A stretch of DNA of 35,557 nt, from contig PFFG01000004.1 of assembly GCA_002783265.1 (NCBI GenBank), forward strand, positions 1 through 35,557. The letters are read 5' to 3'. The DNA comes from Candidatus Gracilibacteria bacterium CG17_big_fil_post_rev_8_21_14_2_50_48_13 (GTDB lineage Bacteria > Patescibacteriota > Gracilibacteria > 1-14-2-50-48-13). Under the pieces are notes generated by a model that was not told the DNA's origin, did not search any database, and worked only from the letters and a program-made list of their open reading frames with translations. Shown here piece by piece: positions 23,661-32,556 of the stretch. The position numbers and the translations under genes are program-made. Position 1 is the stretch's first letter. Each line of letters starts with the position of its first letter.

Positions 23661-24401
23661 TTATTCCACTGTAAAGGGTGCGCTTGCTCCAAGTTCAAGA
23701 CCACCTGCGTCACTTTCATTCAGGCGAAGATCGTAGGTTCCAGGCTCTGTAGGAGCAGTAAGCGTCACAGATCCAGAGGTCTTCTTATTGAGATACATAT
23801 ATGCCTTGTCTGCGGCGTCGTTCACGGGTTCTGTACCATGAGGAGTCTCTGCAGGTATGAGTCCAATCCATGCAGTTGGATCAAGGGTTGCGGGAGCCGT
23901 AAAGGTTGCTTCAATGGCTTCACCTGCCTTATAGCTGGTTTTGCCCAGTGTAATGCTCACACCTGAACCAGTAGTTGGGTTTGCATCCATGACTGGAGCT
24001 GTTACCGTAAAACTCACGCTTGCAAGTTCTTTTCCGTTTGCATCACTGTCGTTGAGACGAAGATCAAAGGATCCACCGGTCATAGGCGCCTTGAGCGTTT
24101 TTGTACCGGAGGTTGCTCCATCAAGATACACATAACTGACGTCTGCCTTATCATTGGTTTCTTCACTACCATGAGGCGTAGCACTTGGAATAACGCCAAT
24201 CCAGGCCGTTTTCTCTGTCGCTTCCGTGGCAAAGGTCACAACGATGTCCTCACCGGCGGTAAAGGAGGTTTTGGTAAGGGTGAGCGTGTTTTTGGGTGCC
24301 TCTGCAACATTGCTGTTTGTCGGTGCAGGTTGACCAATACAGCTGGTCAGAAGGGTAGCGCTCAGGAGCAGTGCTCCAAGTGATGCATGTTTCAAGTTCA
24401 T
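23661..24401 (-). CDS. Lipoprotein with two tandem Ig-like repeats
   Basis: A 246-aa lipoprotein with a signal peptide and lipobox LLTSC (C21 becomes the lipidated residue), a short linker, and two homologous repeats of about 95 aa. Both repeats run K-T-S-[FY]-x-A-G-E, then TAWIG[VL]IP, ATPHG or ETPHG, Y[VM]YL, TSG and [FY]DLRLN[DE]SDA. This beta-sandwich repeat resembles the "WIG" modules found beside alkaline phosphatases and cell-surface enzymes. It is likely surface-exposed and possibly adhesive or calcium-binding (the DSDA turns are acidic). ATG 24401 is chosen because the signal peptide begins there; the frame is open 23 codons upstream. No partner gene is adjacent. Confidence 0.85.
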   Translation of the reverse strand: MNLKHASLGALLLSATLLTSCIGQPAPTNSNVAEAPKNTLTLTKTSFTAGEDIVVTFATEATEKTAWIGVIPSATPHGSEETNDKADVSYVYLDGATSGTKTLKAPMTGGSFDLRLNDSDANGKELASVSFTVTAPVMDANPTTGSGVSITLGKTSYKAGEAIEATFTAPATLDPTAWIGLIPAETPHGTEPVNDAADKAYMYLNKKTSGSVTLTAPTEPGTYDLRLNESDAGGLELGASAPFTVE

Positions 24402-24507
24402 AAGAAACTCGTAAGACAATAGATAGGCCAAGGCTACTCTTTTCCTAGAATTGTGCAAGTATCTGGGCATGCTTTACACAGCTTCCCCTTGCCATAAATA
24501 AGAATTT

Positions 24508-24536
24508 TTGCAAATTTTCGCGATTTGTTGTATTCT
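24508..24536 (+). promoter_or_regulatory. Promoter of the major pilin gene
   Basis: TTGCAA (24508-24513), 17-bp spacer, TATTCT (24531-24536) in the AT-rich 164-bp gap between the lipoprotein and pilin genes. Predicted leader about 23 nt, with no SD before ATG 24566. I see nothing else in this gap. Confidence 0.55.
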
Positions 24537-24565
24537 TAAATGTCGAACTTCCTTACTCACTCGAT

Positions 24566-25048
24566 ATGTTCACACAAAAACACAAGCAGCCGCAGCTCTC
24601 AGAAGGGTTTACCCTTTTGGAAATCTTGCTCGTGGTTGCAGCAATTGCAATTTTGGCAGGTATCGTTATTGTGGCGATCAACCCAAACAAGCAGCTGGCG
24701 GATACAAGAAATTCCCAGCGTCGTTCTGACGTCACTTCTATCCTCAATGGTGTCTATCAGTATGCCGTTGATAATAGTGGAACGATCCCGTCGACTATTC
24801 CAACTTCTGCTACGTGTGCTACACCTGCAACCAATGAGATTTGTAAAACCGGTGCCACATCTTGTAGTGGTCTCGTGGATCTCTCTGCGTTGACGACCAA
24901 TGAAGAGTATCTCGTTTCTCTGCCTACGGATCCCACGGGTTCGTCGACCAATGGAACAGGCTATTTTGTCGCACGAAGTTCCAATGGGCGTGTGACGGTG
25001 TGTTCACCAAGTGCAGAACAGAGCGCCAATATTACGGTAACGCGCTAA
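24566..25048 (+). CDS. Type IV pilin / major pseudopilin
   Basis: A 160-aa prepilin: a 14-residue leader ending in G, then mature N-terminus FTLLEILLVVAAIAILAGIV with E5, the classic class III signal cut and N-methylated by PilD. The helix continues to NPNKQLADTRNSQRRSDV, then a C-terminal domain with four Cys (CATPATNEIC, CKTGATSC-type spacing and one near the end), a frequent pattern in Gram-positive-like and CPR pilins. It is followed at once by a strong terminator, so it is a single-gene transcript separate from the assembly genes; that fits high expression of the main subunit. Confidence 0.92.
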   Translation: MFTQKHKQPQLSEGFTLLEILLVVAAIAILAGIVIVAINPNKQLADTRNSQRRSDVTSILNGVYQYAVDNSGTIPSTIPTSATCATPATNEICKTGATSCSGLVDLSALTTNEEYLVSLPTDPTGSSTNGTGYFVARSSNGRVTVCSPSAEQSANITVTR

Positions 25049-25064
25049 AGAGTAGTAAGGAACG

Positions 25065-25090
25065 AAGGGGAGCTTTGCTCCCCTTTTTTT
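25065..25090 (+). terminator. Intrinsic terminator after the pilin gene
   Basis: AAGGGGAGC / GCTCCCCTT, a 9-bp stem with a TTT loop, followed by a run of T. It begins 16 bases after the pilin stop and lies just before the histidine kinase gene. Confidence 0.9.
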
Positions 25091-25110
25091 GCATCTGACA
25101 CCCTTTGCAT

Positions 25111-27651
25111 ATGAAAAACCTCGTGATGGCCTTATCCCGGGTGTGTGCAGCACTGGTCTTGCTTCTTGCGGGTGTTGTACTTCTAGGGTGGATACTCGAT
25201 ATTGAAATCCTTGCACGAATGCTTGCAAGTTGGCAACCTACGGCGCCTTTACTTGCGATCTTGCTATTTTGTGTATCGCTTTCGCTCCTTCTGCCCACAC
25301 GTCTCCTCTCAACACGCGGCTTTCGCCTGTTCTGGGCCGTGTTTTTACTGTTCCTGGTTGTTGGTTTTACAGCGGCACATGTCTGGATATTCCCGGAGAT
25401 GCACATCACACAGATTCATGCTTGGGGCAATATTCGTTATTTGATCCCGAGTCTTTCAGAAGCTATCGCTATAGTGATTTTGGGTTTCCTGATGTTTTTT
25501 CGCGGAACGAAAAGTGAGTGGATTTTTTGGCCACGGTTGGTGTTTGAAGTACTGCTTGTCTTTTTTGGGCTCATCAGTCTTTTGGTCATTCCATCCTTTT
25601 CCGAGACCTACCAAGCAGTGGGATTTTTACCACAGCAACTCCCGGCCCTCCTGTTTTTGGGAACGGGTTTGTCTCTTACACTTCGTTCCATCGCAGACTT
25701 GCTAGTGATGCTCAACGCGCGCGACTCGTCCCTTTGGCGCGTGTTTATTCACTTTCCCATCAAAATTAAGCTGCGTCTGAGTTTCGGTGTCCTTGTCTTA
25801 CTGCTTTTGCTTTTTTCTCTGTTGGCGTTTTTCATGACTGCTCGTTTCCAATATGGGCTTCTGTCTATTGGCAGCAATATGCGCAGTGTGCAGGAACACT
25901 TAACCCAGCTCGCCACTGCTCACCGCGATGCGTATATCTTTGGGCGACTGGCACAGTCTGATTCACTTCCAGGGCGTGTTGCCTTTTTAACCTGGGAACG
26001 AACCTACGGTAAGGTGCAGGGGGAAATGCGTGCAATTGTTGAGGTATTTCGAAATGAAGGTCGTGAGAAGGACGGGGAAGCCTATCTCAAGCTCCTCGAA
26101 GACGTGACGGATTATGGATCGAGCTTTACGGCCATGTCACTTCAGCGAGAGGATACGCAAAAAATGGAAGAGGTTTTCTACGAAGGGAGATCGAAGATTG
26201 ATGGCATTTTAGAACAATCCTCCCAAATGATACGTCAGTATACGCTGAGTATTGCTGCCTATGCGGAAATTCTTCAACAACTCTTGTTTGTGTATATCAT
26301 ATTTTTTATAGCCATCGGCCTTGGGTTTGCGGGTGTCATGGCGAAGGTCATCACAAAACCCATATTAGAACTCACCAGTTACGCAAAATCTCTTAGGCGA
26401 GGTCGCATAACGACCTTTCCGCACATTGGCTCAAAGGATGAAATTGGTGTTTTAGCGACAGCTTTTTCAAAACTCACGCAGGAACTGCTCACCTCCAATC
26501 AGACGCTCAGGCAAGCAAACCTCTCGATTACCGAGGCGAAGGTGAAAAACGAAACCATTCTGGAAAGTATTGGTGAAGGAGTGATTGCAACGGATGAGTC
26601 AGGAACAATTTTGTATATGAACTCCATGGCGAAAACCCTCTTGCGTCTACGGGGGCTGAAGGATCAAACGTCACTTTTTTCCGTGCGTCCCCTCTCGGAT
26701 GAAGATGGTACGCTGACACCGGAACGCCATCCGTTTACACTTGCGATGAAGGAACGCAAGGTGGTGACCATGACGGATCTCACCTACCTCCTGCCCCGTG
26801 GAAAAGTACTGCCCATTTCCCTGACGATTGCCCCCATTTTGTTACATGAAGGCATGGCAGGAGCGATTATGGTGTTTCGTGATTTTACAAAGGAACGTCA
26901 AATTGATACGGCGAAATCCGAGTTTGTTTCTCTTGCATCGCACCAGTTACGAACGCCACTGACTGCAATGAAGTGGTATCTTGAACTGCTCCTGGAAGAT
27001 CCGAAAAAGAGCATCATTCCACAGGAAAGCAGGACGGAGCTTTTGAATGAAGCGTATACAAATAGTATTCGCATGAACTCGCTTGTGAACTCCCTGTTGA
27101 ATGTTTCTCGCCTGGAACTTGGCAAAATTTCACCAGAGCCACAAAGTGTCGAACCCTGCCGTATCCTTGAAGATGTCATGCATTATTTTTCCCAGGAATT
27201 GCGGGAGAAGGACATTAGTCTTGCCTACCTGTGTGATCGGCATATTCAGACCGTTTTTCTCGATCCGAAGTTATTCCGCATGATTATTGAAAATCTTTTG
27301 AGTAATGCCGTGCACTATACAAACCCAAAGGGGGAAATTCGCCTTTCTGTGCATAATCTAAAGCCAAAGTCGTCGTTTCAAGGACACCCCATTCGGCGCC
27401 ACTCTCTGGCGGTGGTCGTCGAAGATAACGGTATGGGTATCCCGAAAAAACAACAGGCAAAGGTGTTTAGTAAACTCTTCCGGGCTGACAATGTGCGCTC
27501 TATTGATACGGTAGGAAGCGGTCTGGGGCTCTACATAGCCTCGTCCTTTGCGAAAACCATGGGTGGCCAGGTGTGGTTTGTCTCTCAAGAGGGGAAGGGC
27601 TCACGCTTTACGGTCACTTTCCCCTTTGAGGAAAGCACGCCCAGTCATTGA
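25111..27651 (+). CDS. Large membrane sensor histidine kinase (HAMP-PAS)
   Basis: An 846-aa kinase. Seven hydrophobic segments occupy about residues 3-245, then a helical extracytoplasmic domain of about 140 residues, a further TM (LFVYIIFFIAIGLGFAGVMA), HAMP (KVITKPILELTSYAKSL), a PAS domain (ILESIGEGVIATDESGTILY), and the catalytic core: H-box ASHQLRTPLTAMKW with H611, N-box NLLSNAVHYT, G1 DNGMGIP and G2 GSGLGLYIA. ATG 25111 is used; a TTG two codons earlier is in frame. The single-domain regulator gene lies 50 bases downstream and is the obvious partner, which would place this kinase in control of pilus function. The ligand is unknown. Confidence 0.93.
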   Translation: MKNLVMALSRVCAALVLLLAGVVLLGWILDIEILARMLASWQPTAPLLAILLFCVSLSLLLPTRLLSTRGFRLFWAVFLLFLVVGFTAAHVWIFPEMHITQIHAWGNIRYLIPSLSEAIAIVILGFLMFFRGTKSEWIFWPRLVFEVLLVFFGLISLLVIPSFSETYQAVGFLPQQLPALLFLGTGLSLTLRSIADLLVMLNARDSSLWRVFIHFPIKIKLRLSFGVLVLLLLLFSLLAFFMTARFQYGLLSIGSNMRSVQEHLTQLATAHRDAYIFGRLAQSDSLPGRVAFLTWERTYGKVQGEMRAIVEVFRNEGREKDGEAYLKLLEDVTDYGSSFTAMSLQREDTQKMEEVFYEGRSKIDGILEQSSQMIRQYTLSIAAYAEILQQLLFVYIIFFIAIGLGFAGVMAKVITKPILELTSYAKSLRRGRITTFPHIGSKDEIGVLATAFSKLTQELLTSNQTLRQANLSITEAKVKNETILESIGEGVIATDESGTILYMNSMAKTLLRLRGLKDQTSLFSVRPLSDEDGTLTPERHPFTLAMKERKVVTMTDLTYLLPRGKVLPISLTIAPILLHEGMAGAIMVFRDFTKERQIDTAKSEFVSLASHQLRTPLTAMKWYLELLLEDPKKSIIPQESRTELLNEAYTNSIRMNSLVNSLLNVSRLELGKISPEPQSVEPCRILEDVMHYFSQELREKDISLAYLCDRHIQTVFLDPKLFRMIIENLLSNAVHYTNPKGEIRLSVHNLKPKSSFQGHPIRRHSLAVVVEDNGMGIPKKQQAKVFSKLFRADNVRSIDTVGSGLGLYIASSFAKTMGGQVWFVSQEGKGSRFTVTFPFEESTPSH

Positions 27652-27676
27652 TCCATCAGCAAAAATGTGTTAAAGT
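27648..27676 (+). promoter_or_regulatory. Candidate promoter of the pilus assembly operon
   Basis: TTGATC (27648-27653), 17-bp spacer, TAAAGT (27671-27676), overlapping the kinase stop. The predicted start is about 19 nt before the response regulator ATG at 27702. Match to consensus is moderate. Confidence 0.35.
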
Positions 27677-27701
27677 AACTTGAAAAAATAAAAATAAACC
27701 A

Positions 27702-28073
27702 ATGTCAACAAAGGAAAGCAAAACAATTCTCATCGTCGAAGACGAAAAGCCGCTTGTGCATGCGCTTCAGCTGAAGCTGGGTGCTCAAGGTTTTCATGTC
27801 CTCACGGCGGAAGATGGAGAGGCCGCCCTAGCACTTCTCGAAACGGAGCAGGTTGACCTGATTTTGCTTGATTTGGTGATGCCCAAGGTAGACGGATTTC
27901 AAGTGTTAGCAGCATTGGCCAAAAAAGGGAATACGGTGCCTGTGGTTGTCGCTTCAAACCTGGGACAGGAGCAGGATGTGAAACGGGCGAAGGAATTCGG
28001 CGTGAAAGACTATTTTATTAAGTCGAATACCTCCCTTGCAGATGTTGTGGAAAAAATTACATCGTACGTCTAA
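27702..28073 (+). CDS. Single-domain response regulator (CheY-like)
   Basis: A 123-aa receiver with no output domain. Acidic pair ED at 14-15 (LIVEDEKP), phosphoacceptor Asp in ILLDLVMPKVDG, VVASN in place of the usual Thr/Ser strand end, and K in YFIKSNTSL. It should signal by protein contact; with PilB encoded 5 bases downstream, a pilus motor or assembly protein is a plausible target. It pairs with the large kinase just upstream. PilG/PilH-type control is an analogy, not shown by the sequence. Confidence 0.92.
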   Translation: MSTKESKTILIVEDEKPLVHALQLKLGAQGFHVLTAEDGEAALALLETEQVDLILLDLVMPKVDGFQVLAALAKKGNTVPVVVASNLGQEQDVKRAKEFGVKDYFIKSNTSLADVVEKITSYV

Positions 28074-28078
28074 GTCCT

Positions 28079-29755
28079 ATGATACAAACCTACGATGAAA
28101 TGCGGGCACTTCTTTTGGAGACGCACTACGCAACAGAAGAAGACTTTGCTGCTCTGACGGAGGAGGAAAAAAAGGATAGTACGACCTGTATCACGGCCCT
28201 CTACCGGCGGCAGATTCTCACGCCTGCACTCTTTGGTCAGGCGATGGCAGAACATTATAAGACGCGCTACGTAAATTTGAATGTCTCCCCACCTTCTCGT
28301 GAACATATCTTGATGGTACCGGAGGATGTCGCAAAGCAGTTTTCCTTTGTCATTGTATTTTCTGAAGATGGAAAGCTCCAGATTGCGACGGATAATCCCG
28401 ATCAGGAAGGTCTGACTGCAAAGCTGGAAGAGTTGTTTCCTGGTAACGAGGTGACGATTCTTTATACGCTCACGGAAGAATTGGAGGATGTGTTCATTCA
28501 TTACAGACCGCCACTGCAAGATCGATTTCAATCGATTATTGAGAAAAAAGAGAGTATTGCTTCGGGGTTTCTTTCGGAAATTCTCGAGGATGCTCTGTCT
28601 CTACGAGCTTCAGATATTCACTTTGAACCGCTGCCTTCGGATGTCCTTATTCGTTTGCGTATTGATGGTGTCCTTCAGGAGGCCGGGCGTATTAGTAAAG
28701 AGCACTACGAAAACATGGTGAACCGCATGAAAGTGCAGGCGAATCTGCGTATCGATGAACATAAGGCCTGTCAGGACGGTGCCATTCGTATGACGGACGC
28801 TAAAAAGGCCTACGACCTGCGTGTATCGATTATCCCAACCCTGGATGGAGAAAAGGTCTGTGTGCGTGTGCTTGCCCAATATATCCGTGGTATTAGTGTC
28901 AGTTCGCTCGGACTTTCGCCGGAAAACGAAGCAACCTTGATTGATGCGATTCATAAACCCTTTGGCATGATTCTTGTGGTAGGGCCAACGGGTTCCGGAA
29001 AATCGACGACCTTGTATGCACTCCTGAAAATTTTGCATAAATCCGATGTGAATATCACGACCATTGAGGACCCTGTGGAATACAAAATTCCAGGTGTGAA
29101 TCAAATTCAGGTGAATGCGGAGACGGGGATTACCTTTGCTGCAGGTCTCCGTTCCGTTGCCCGACAAGACCCGGATGTGATTCTGGTAGGAGAAATTCGT
29201 GATGAGGAAACGGCAGATATTGCGGTGAATGCGGCCCTTACGGGGCATTTGCTCCTTTCTACCTTTCACGCGAACGATGCGGCAACGGCGATTCCTCGTG
29301 TACTGGATATGGGCGTCGAGCCGTTTTTGGTGGCGTCGAGTTTGGAGCTCATTATTGCCCAGCGCCTTGTGCGCACGATTTGTCCAACGTGCCGCTACAG
29401 TTACAGCGCCACGGTGAAGGATCTGGAAACCTTACTACCGGAAGCGCCGCAGTATTTCTCGCAGGAGGATATTACGCTGTATCGAGGAAAAGGTTGTGAA
29501 TCCTGTAATAACACAGGGTTTAAGGGGCGAACCGCACTTTTTGAGTTCATTCGTAATACGGCTGAAATGCAGGATTTGACGCTCCATAATCCTTCCATGA
29601 AGGAAATTGCCTTGCTCGCACGAAAACAGGGGGCGCTGTCGATGTTTGAAGATGGTCTTCTCAAGGTGAAAAAAGGGCAAACGACGCTCGAAGAGCTGCT
29701 ACGCGTGGCTCAGCCGCCTTCGACAACGCTCACCGACGCAACACCTACTTCGTAA
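28079..29755 (+). CDS. pilB: Type IV pilus assembly ATPase PilB/GspE
   Basis: A 558-aa secretion ATPase. An N-terminal GspE N1-like domain (about 1-140) precedes the motor: Walker A GPTGSGKST (302-310), Asp box TTIEDPVEY, Walker B region DPDVILVGEIRDEETA, and His box TGHLLLSTFHANDAAT. A tetracysteine zinc site is present: C435/C438 (CPTC) and C473/C476 (CESC), typical of PilB/GspE and absent from PilT. The hexamer powers pilin extraction at the inner face of the membrane. No PilT retraction gene is in this window. It is followed by pilC after 9 bases. Confidence 0.95.
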   Translation: MIQTYDEMRALLLETHYATEEDFAALTEEEKKDSTTCITALYRRQILTPALFGQAMAEHYKTRYVNLNVSPPSREHILMVPEDVAKQFSFVIVFSEDGKLQIATDNPDQEGLTAKLEELFPGNEVTILYTLTEELEDVFIHYRPPLQDRFQSIIEKKESIASGFLSEILEDALSLRASDIHFEPLPSDVLIRLRIDGVLQEAGRISKEHYENMVNRMKVQANLRIDEHKACQDGAIRMTDAKKAYDLRVSIIPTLDGEKVCVRVLAQYIRGISVSSLGLSPENEATLIDAIHKPFGMILVVGPTGSGKSTTLYALLKILHKSDVNITTIEDPVEYKIPGVNQIQVNAETGITFAAGLRSVARQDPDVILVGEIRDEETADIAVNAALTGHLLLSTFHANDAATAIPRVLDMGVEPFLVASSLELIIAQRLVRTICPTCRYSYSATVKDLETLLPEAPQYFSQEDITLYRGKGCESCNNTGFKGRTALFEFIRNTAEMQDLTLHNPSMKEIALLARKQGALSMFEDGLLKVKKGQTTLEELLRVAQPPSTTLTDATPTS

Positions 29756-29764
29756 TATACTCTT

Positions 29765-30808
29765 ATGTCCGCAGACCGCGACTATATTGTAGAAAATCTC
29801 GCCATGCTGGTGGATTCGGGCATGGATATCATGTCGTCTCTGAAGGCGTTGCATATGGAGGCGAATACCCGTGCGCTGAAAAAGCGACTTGGGACGATTA
29901 TTGAAATGGTGGAAGGTGGATCGCCCCTCTGGAAGGCCTTTGAACAAGTGAAATTGCTGTCAACGGCCAACATCGCGTTGATTCATATTGGTGAAGAGTC
30001 GGCGCATTTAGCGAGAAACTTAAGTCTCATTGCGGCGCAGCATCAAAAGGCGAGAGGATATGCATCCAAGATTCGTTCTGCACTCCTCTATCCCGTTCTG
30101 ATCTTGAGTTTGACCCTCATCATCGGTATTGGAATTTCCTGGTTCATTCTGCCGAAACTTGCCAAGGTGTTTCTTGATCTCAAGATTGAGCTGCCCTTAA
30201 TGACGAAAATTCTCCTGGGCGTTGGGGAAGTACTTGAGCAATACGGTCTGTTTCTCGTACCTGCGATTATTGGCGGTATTGTTCTCTTTATGTATATCTT
30301 CTTTGTCTTCAAAAAAACTCGATTTATTGGGCAATGGGTTCTTATGCGCACTCCTGTTCTGAAGGAGGTGATACAGGACATTGAAGTTGCGCGTTTTGGA
30401 CAGGTTTTGGGAACTCTTTTGCAATCAGGCCTTCCTATTGCAGCGGCCATGGACTCTATTATTGAGGCGACAAATTTTGATGCGTATAAAAGCATGTACA
30501 CCCAGCTCCGCGACTTGATAGTGGAAGGGGATTCCTTTCGATCCAGCTTTGAGCGCATAAAGAACTCTCGTCTCTATATTCCGCTGTTTATTCAGCAGAT
30601 TCTCGCCGCTGGGGAGAAGTCGGGCAATCTGTCTCCAGCGCTGAAGAAAATCGGAGATATTTACGAAGAAAAGACGGATGAGATGACGCGAAACCTCACG
30701 GTGCTCCTAGAACCCATTATGCTCTTTATCATCTGGCTTGGGGTTATTGGTGCTGCCATGGCGGTGGTCATGCCCATCTATAATTTGATCGGTAACCTCA
30801 ATAATTAA
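29765..30808 (+). CDS. pilC: Type IV pilus platform protein PilC/GspF
   Basis: A 347-aa membrane protein with two GspF domains. Domain 1 has LVDSGMDIMSSLKAL near the start, IGEESAHL, and the first TM near 110-135. Domain 2 has GQVLGTLLQSGLPIAAAMDS, AAGEKSGNLSPALKKIGDIY and the final TM (LLEPIMLFIIWLGVIGAAMA). It is the inner-membrane platform turned by PilB. It is about 50 residues shorter than typical PilC because the N-terminal cytoplasmic extension is missing; both domain signatures are complete. Its stop shares a base with the next start (TAATG). Confidence 0.95.
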   Translation: MSADRDYIVENLAMLVDSGMDIMSSLKALHMEANTRALKKRLGTIIEMVEGGSPLWKAFEQVKLLSTANIALIHIGEESAHLARNLSLIAAQHQKARGYASKIRSALLYPVLILSLTLIIGIGISWFILPKLAKVFLDLKIELPLMTKILLGVGEVLEQYGLFLVPAIIGGIVLFMYIFFVFKKTRFIGQWVLMRTPVLKEVIQDIEVARFGQVLGTLLQSGLPIAAAMDSIIEATNFDAYKSMYTQLRDLIVEGDSFRSSFERIKNSRLYIPLFIQQILAAGEKSGNLSPALKKIGDIYEEKTDEMTRNLTVLLEPIMLFIIWLGVIGAAMAVVMPIYNLIGNLNN

Positions 30809-31239
30809 TGCGCGACGGTTTTTCTCTTATTGAAATTCTGCTGAGTGTCGCCCTTCTCGCCCTTGTGGCTGGGGTAAGTATTCCTGTGTCTTTTTCCTGG
30901 GTGGCGTCCGTTGATCAGCGTCAAGCTGTGCGTATTCTTACCACCTCACTCGAAGAGGCCCGTACCTACGCCCGCGCAAATAAAAATGATGGAGACTGGG
31001 GCGTGCAGGTGGAAAATGGTTCTGTCATTGTCTTTCAGGGAGCAAACTATGCCTCCAGGGTCGTGGGAGAAGACCGCTCATGGTCACTTCCTGGTGGAGT
31101 CGACGTCACCGGCGCAAGCGGAGTGGTTTTTGCGAAAGTCACAGGTATACCCTCGAGCTATCCAGTTTTTACTCTCACGAAAGGATCCAATGTCTCAACG
31201 GTCACCGTCGGTGCCCTTGGTACTGTAACGCCCTACTAA
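30808..31239 (+). CDS. Minor pilin, GspH/FimT-like
   Basis: A 143-aa prepilin with a very short leader MRDG, then FSLIEILLSVALLALVAGVS with the conserved E5. The region after the helix (RQAVRILTTSLEEARTYARANKN) matches the GspH/FimT pattern of a long basic helix followed by a beta domain. Minor pilins prime assembly at the pilus tip. It starts on the last base of pilC (TAATG), so translation is coupled, and is followed by the next minor pilin after 1 base. Confidence 0.88.
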   Translation: MRDGFSLIEILLSVALLALVAGVSIPVSFSWVASVDQRQAVRILTTSLEEARTYARANKNDGDWGVQVENGSVIVFQGANYASRVVGEDRSWSLPGGVDVTGASGVVFAKVTGIPSSYPVFTLTKGSNVSTVTVGALGTVTPY

Positions 31240-31240
31240 T

Positions 31241-32047
31241 ATGAAAAAAGGATTTGTAACTATTGATGTCTTACTAGGGATGGTCCTGCTTGGACTGGTG
31301 ATTTCCGGCATCATGCTGTCGCTTATTTCTCTCTACAGTTCGAACACGGATTTATCGGCGACGGAGCGTGTGGTGACGGTGTTGCAGGAGAGTAATGAAG
31401 CTCTCAGAAGTATTCGGAACAAGGATTTCGAAACACTGGTGCCTGGTACTTACGGGTTAGCCTTTGCCTTACCGCAGGGGTGGACGCTGAGCCCGTCACC
31501 AGATGTTGTGGAGGGGATGAACCGGCAAGTGGTGATCGAGACGGTCTCCCAGCATGTACGACGGCTAACAACAACGATTTCCTGGGATGGTGGTGCTAAA
31601 ACCTCTACGTCCGTGGTCTATCTGACAAACTGGAAAAAATTGTTTGAACAAGCACCGCATTTGCAGTTTCTCGTAGATGACAACGAACTTATTTCCGATG
31701 GAAGGGGAAACAGTGAAATTCATGGCCTTCTTCTGGGTAACGATAAAAGTAGCCCCATTGTGGTGGATAAAGTGGAGATTACCTGGGATAAACCTATGCA
31801 TGAACTGAAAGAAATTATTGTAGGAGGAAACCAGGTATGGTCCTCAACGGGGCCGGGAACGCCCACGGGCTTGCAGCAAACGCCTGCTCTAGTGGATATT
31901 ACGGATCTTGTGATTGGAGGAAATGGAACTATTTTGATCGATAAGTTTGTCTTCACGGGGAACGTGAACAACGTGGATGTGACCATTCGATTTATCATGG
32001 GAGATGGTTCGGAGAAAACCGGAAATTTCCACTCACAACAAGGCTAA
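31241..32047 (+). CDS. Minor pilin with Asp at position 5, PilV/GspI-like
   Basis: A 268-aa prepilin-like protein: leader MKKG, then FVTIDVLLGMVLLGLVISGI. The usual Glu at mature position 5 is Asp. After the helix come ERVVTVLQESNEALRSIRNK, typical of PilV/GspI, and a large C-terminal beta-rich domain (about 130-268) that I do not recognise; it has DNELISDGRGNSEI and VDVTIRFIMGDGS. At 268 aa it is long for a minor pilin and could carry the tip-exposed binding part. It sits 1 base after the GspH-like gene and 2 bases before the next. Confidence 0.85.
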   Translation: MKKGFVTIDVLLGMVLLGLVISGIMLSLISLYSSNTDLSATERVVTVLQESNEALRSIRNKDFETLVPGTYGLAFALPQGWTLSPSPDVVEGMNRQVVIETVSQHVRRLTTTISWDGGAKTSTSVVYLTNWKKLFEQAPHLQFLVDDNELISDGRGNSEIHGLLLGNDKSSPIVVDKVEITWDKPMHELKEIIVGGNQVWSSTGPGTPTGLQQTPALVDITDLVIGGNGTILIDKFVFTGNVNNVDVTIRFIMGDGSEKTGNFHSQQG

Positions 32048-32049
32048 TC

Positions 32050-32556
32050 ATGCACAGAGTATTTTCATCACATCAGAAAGGCAGTAGTTTGATCGAAGTC
32101 TTGCTCTATGTAGCCATGCTTGCACTGGTGGGTGGAGCGCTCTTTCAAGTGATCAGTATTTTGTCTCAGGCAGAACTAAAAATGGAGCGGCTGCGAACCG
32201 TGCGTAGTGATGCTGCCTTTGTTATGGAACAAATTGCTGCGGATGCAAAACATGCATCAGCAATTGTTCTTCCATCGGCGGGTGCGGGGGGCAATACGCT
32301 TGCTTTGACGGTGGGCGCAGACACGGTTTCCTATGCGTGTACGGCAAATGTGCTCACCAAAAGTACGAATGGTGGTGTGGGTGTGCCGCTGCACAGTGCA
32401 CGGTCAGCGTGTACGCTCCTTTCCGTCGAGCATGTGGATATTGCGGGTGGGGCGGATTTCCTGCGCTATCACGTGACGATGCAGGCCTTTCCAGTACTGG
32501 ATATCCCAGGTCAGGATGCAGCGGTGTCCCTTACCTCTTCTGTACAACTCCGATGA
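32050..32556 (+). CDS. Minor pilin, PilW/GspJ-like
   Basis: A 168-aa prepilin: an 11-residue leader ending in KG, then SSLIEVLLYVAMLALVGGAL with E5 (Ser rather than Phe at +1). The segment LRTVRSDAAFVMEQIAADAK after the helix is like GspJ/PilW. There are two Cys in the C-terminal domain (YACTAN, SACTLL). The stop overlaps the next start (ATGA), so the last minor pilin is probably made by coupled translation. Confidence 0.88.
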   Translation: MHRVFSSHQKGSSLIEVLLYVAMLALVGGALFQVISILSQAELKMERLRTVRSDAAFVMEQIAADAKHASAIVLPSAGAGGNTLALTVGADTVSYACTANVLTKSTNGGVGVPLHSARSACTLLSVEHVDIAGGADFLRYHVTMQAFPVLDIPGQDAAVSLTSSVQLR

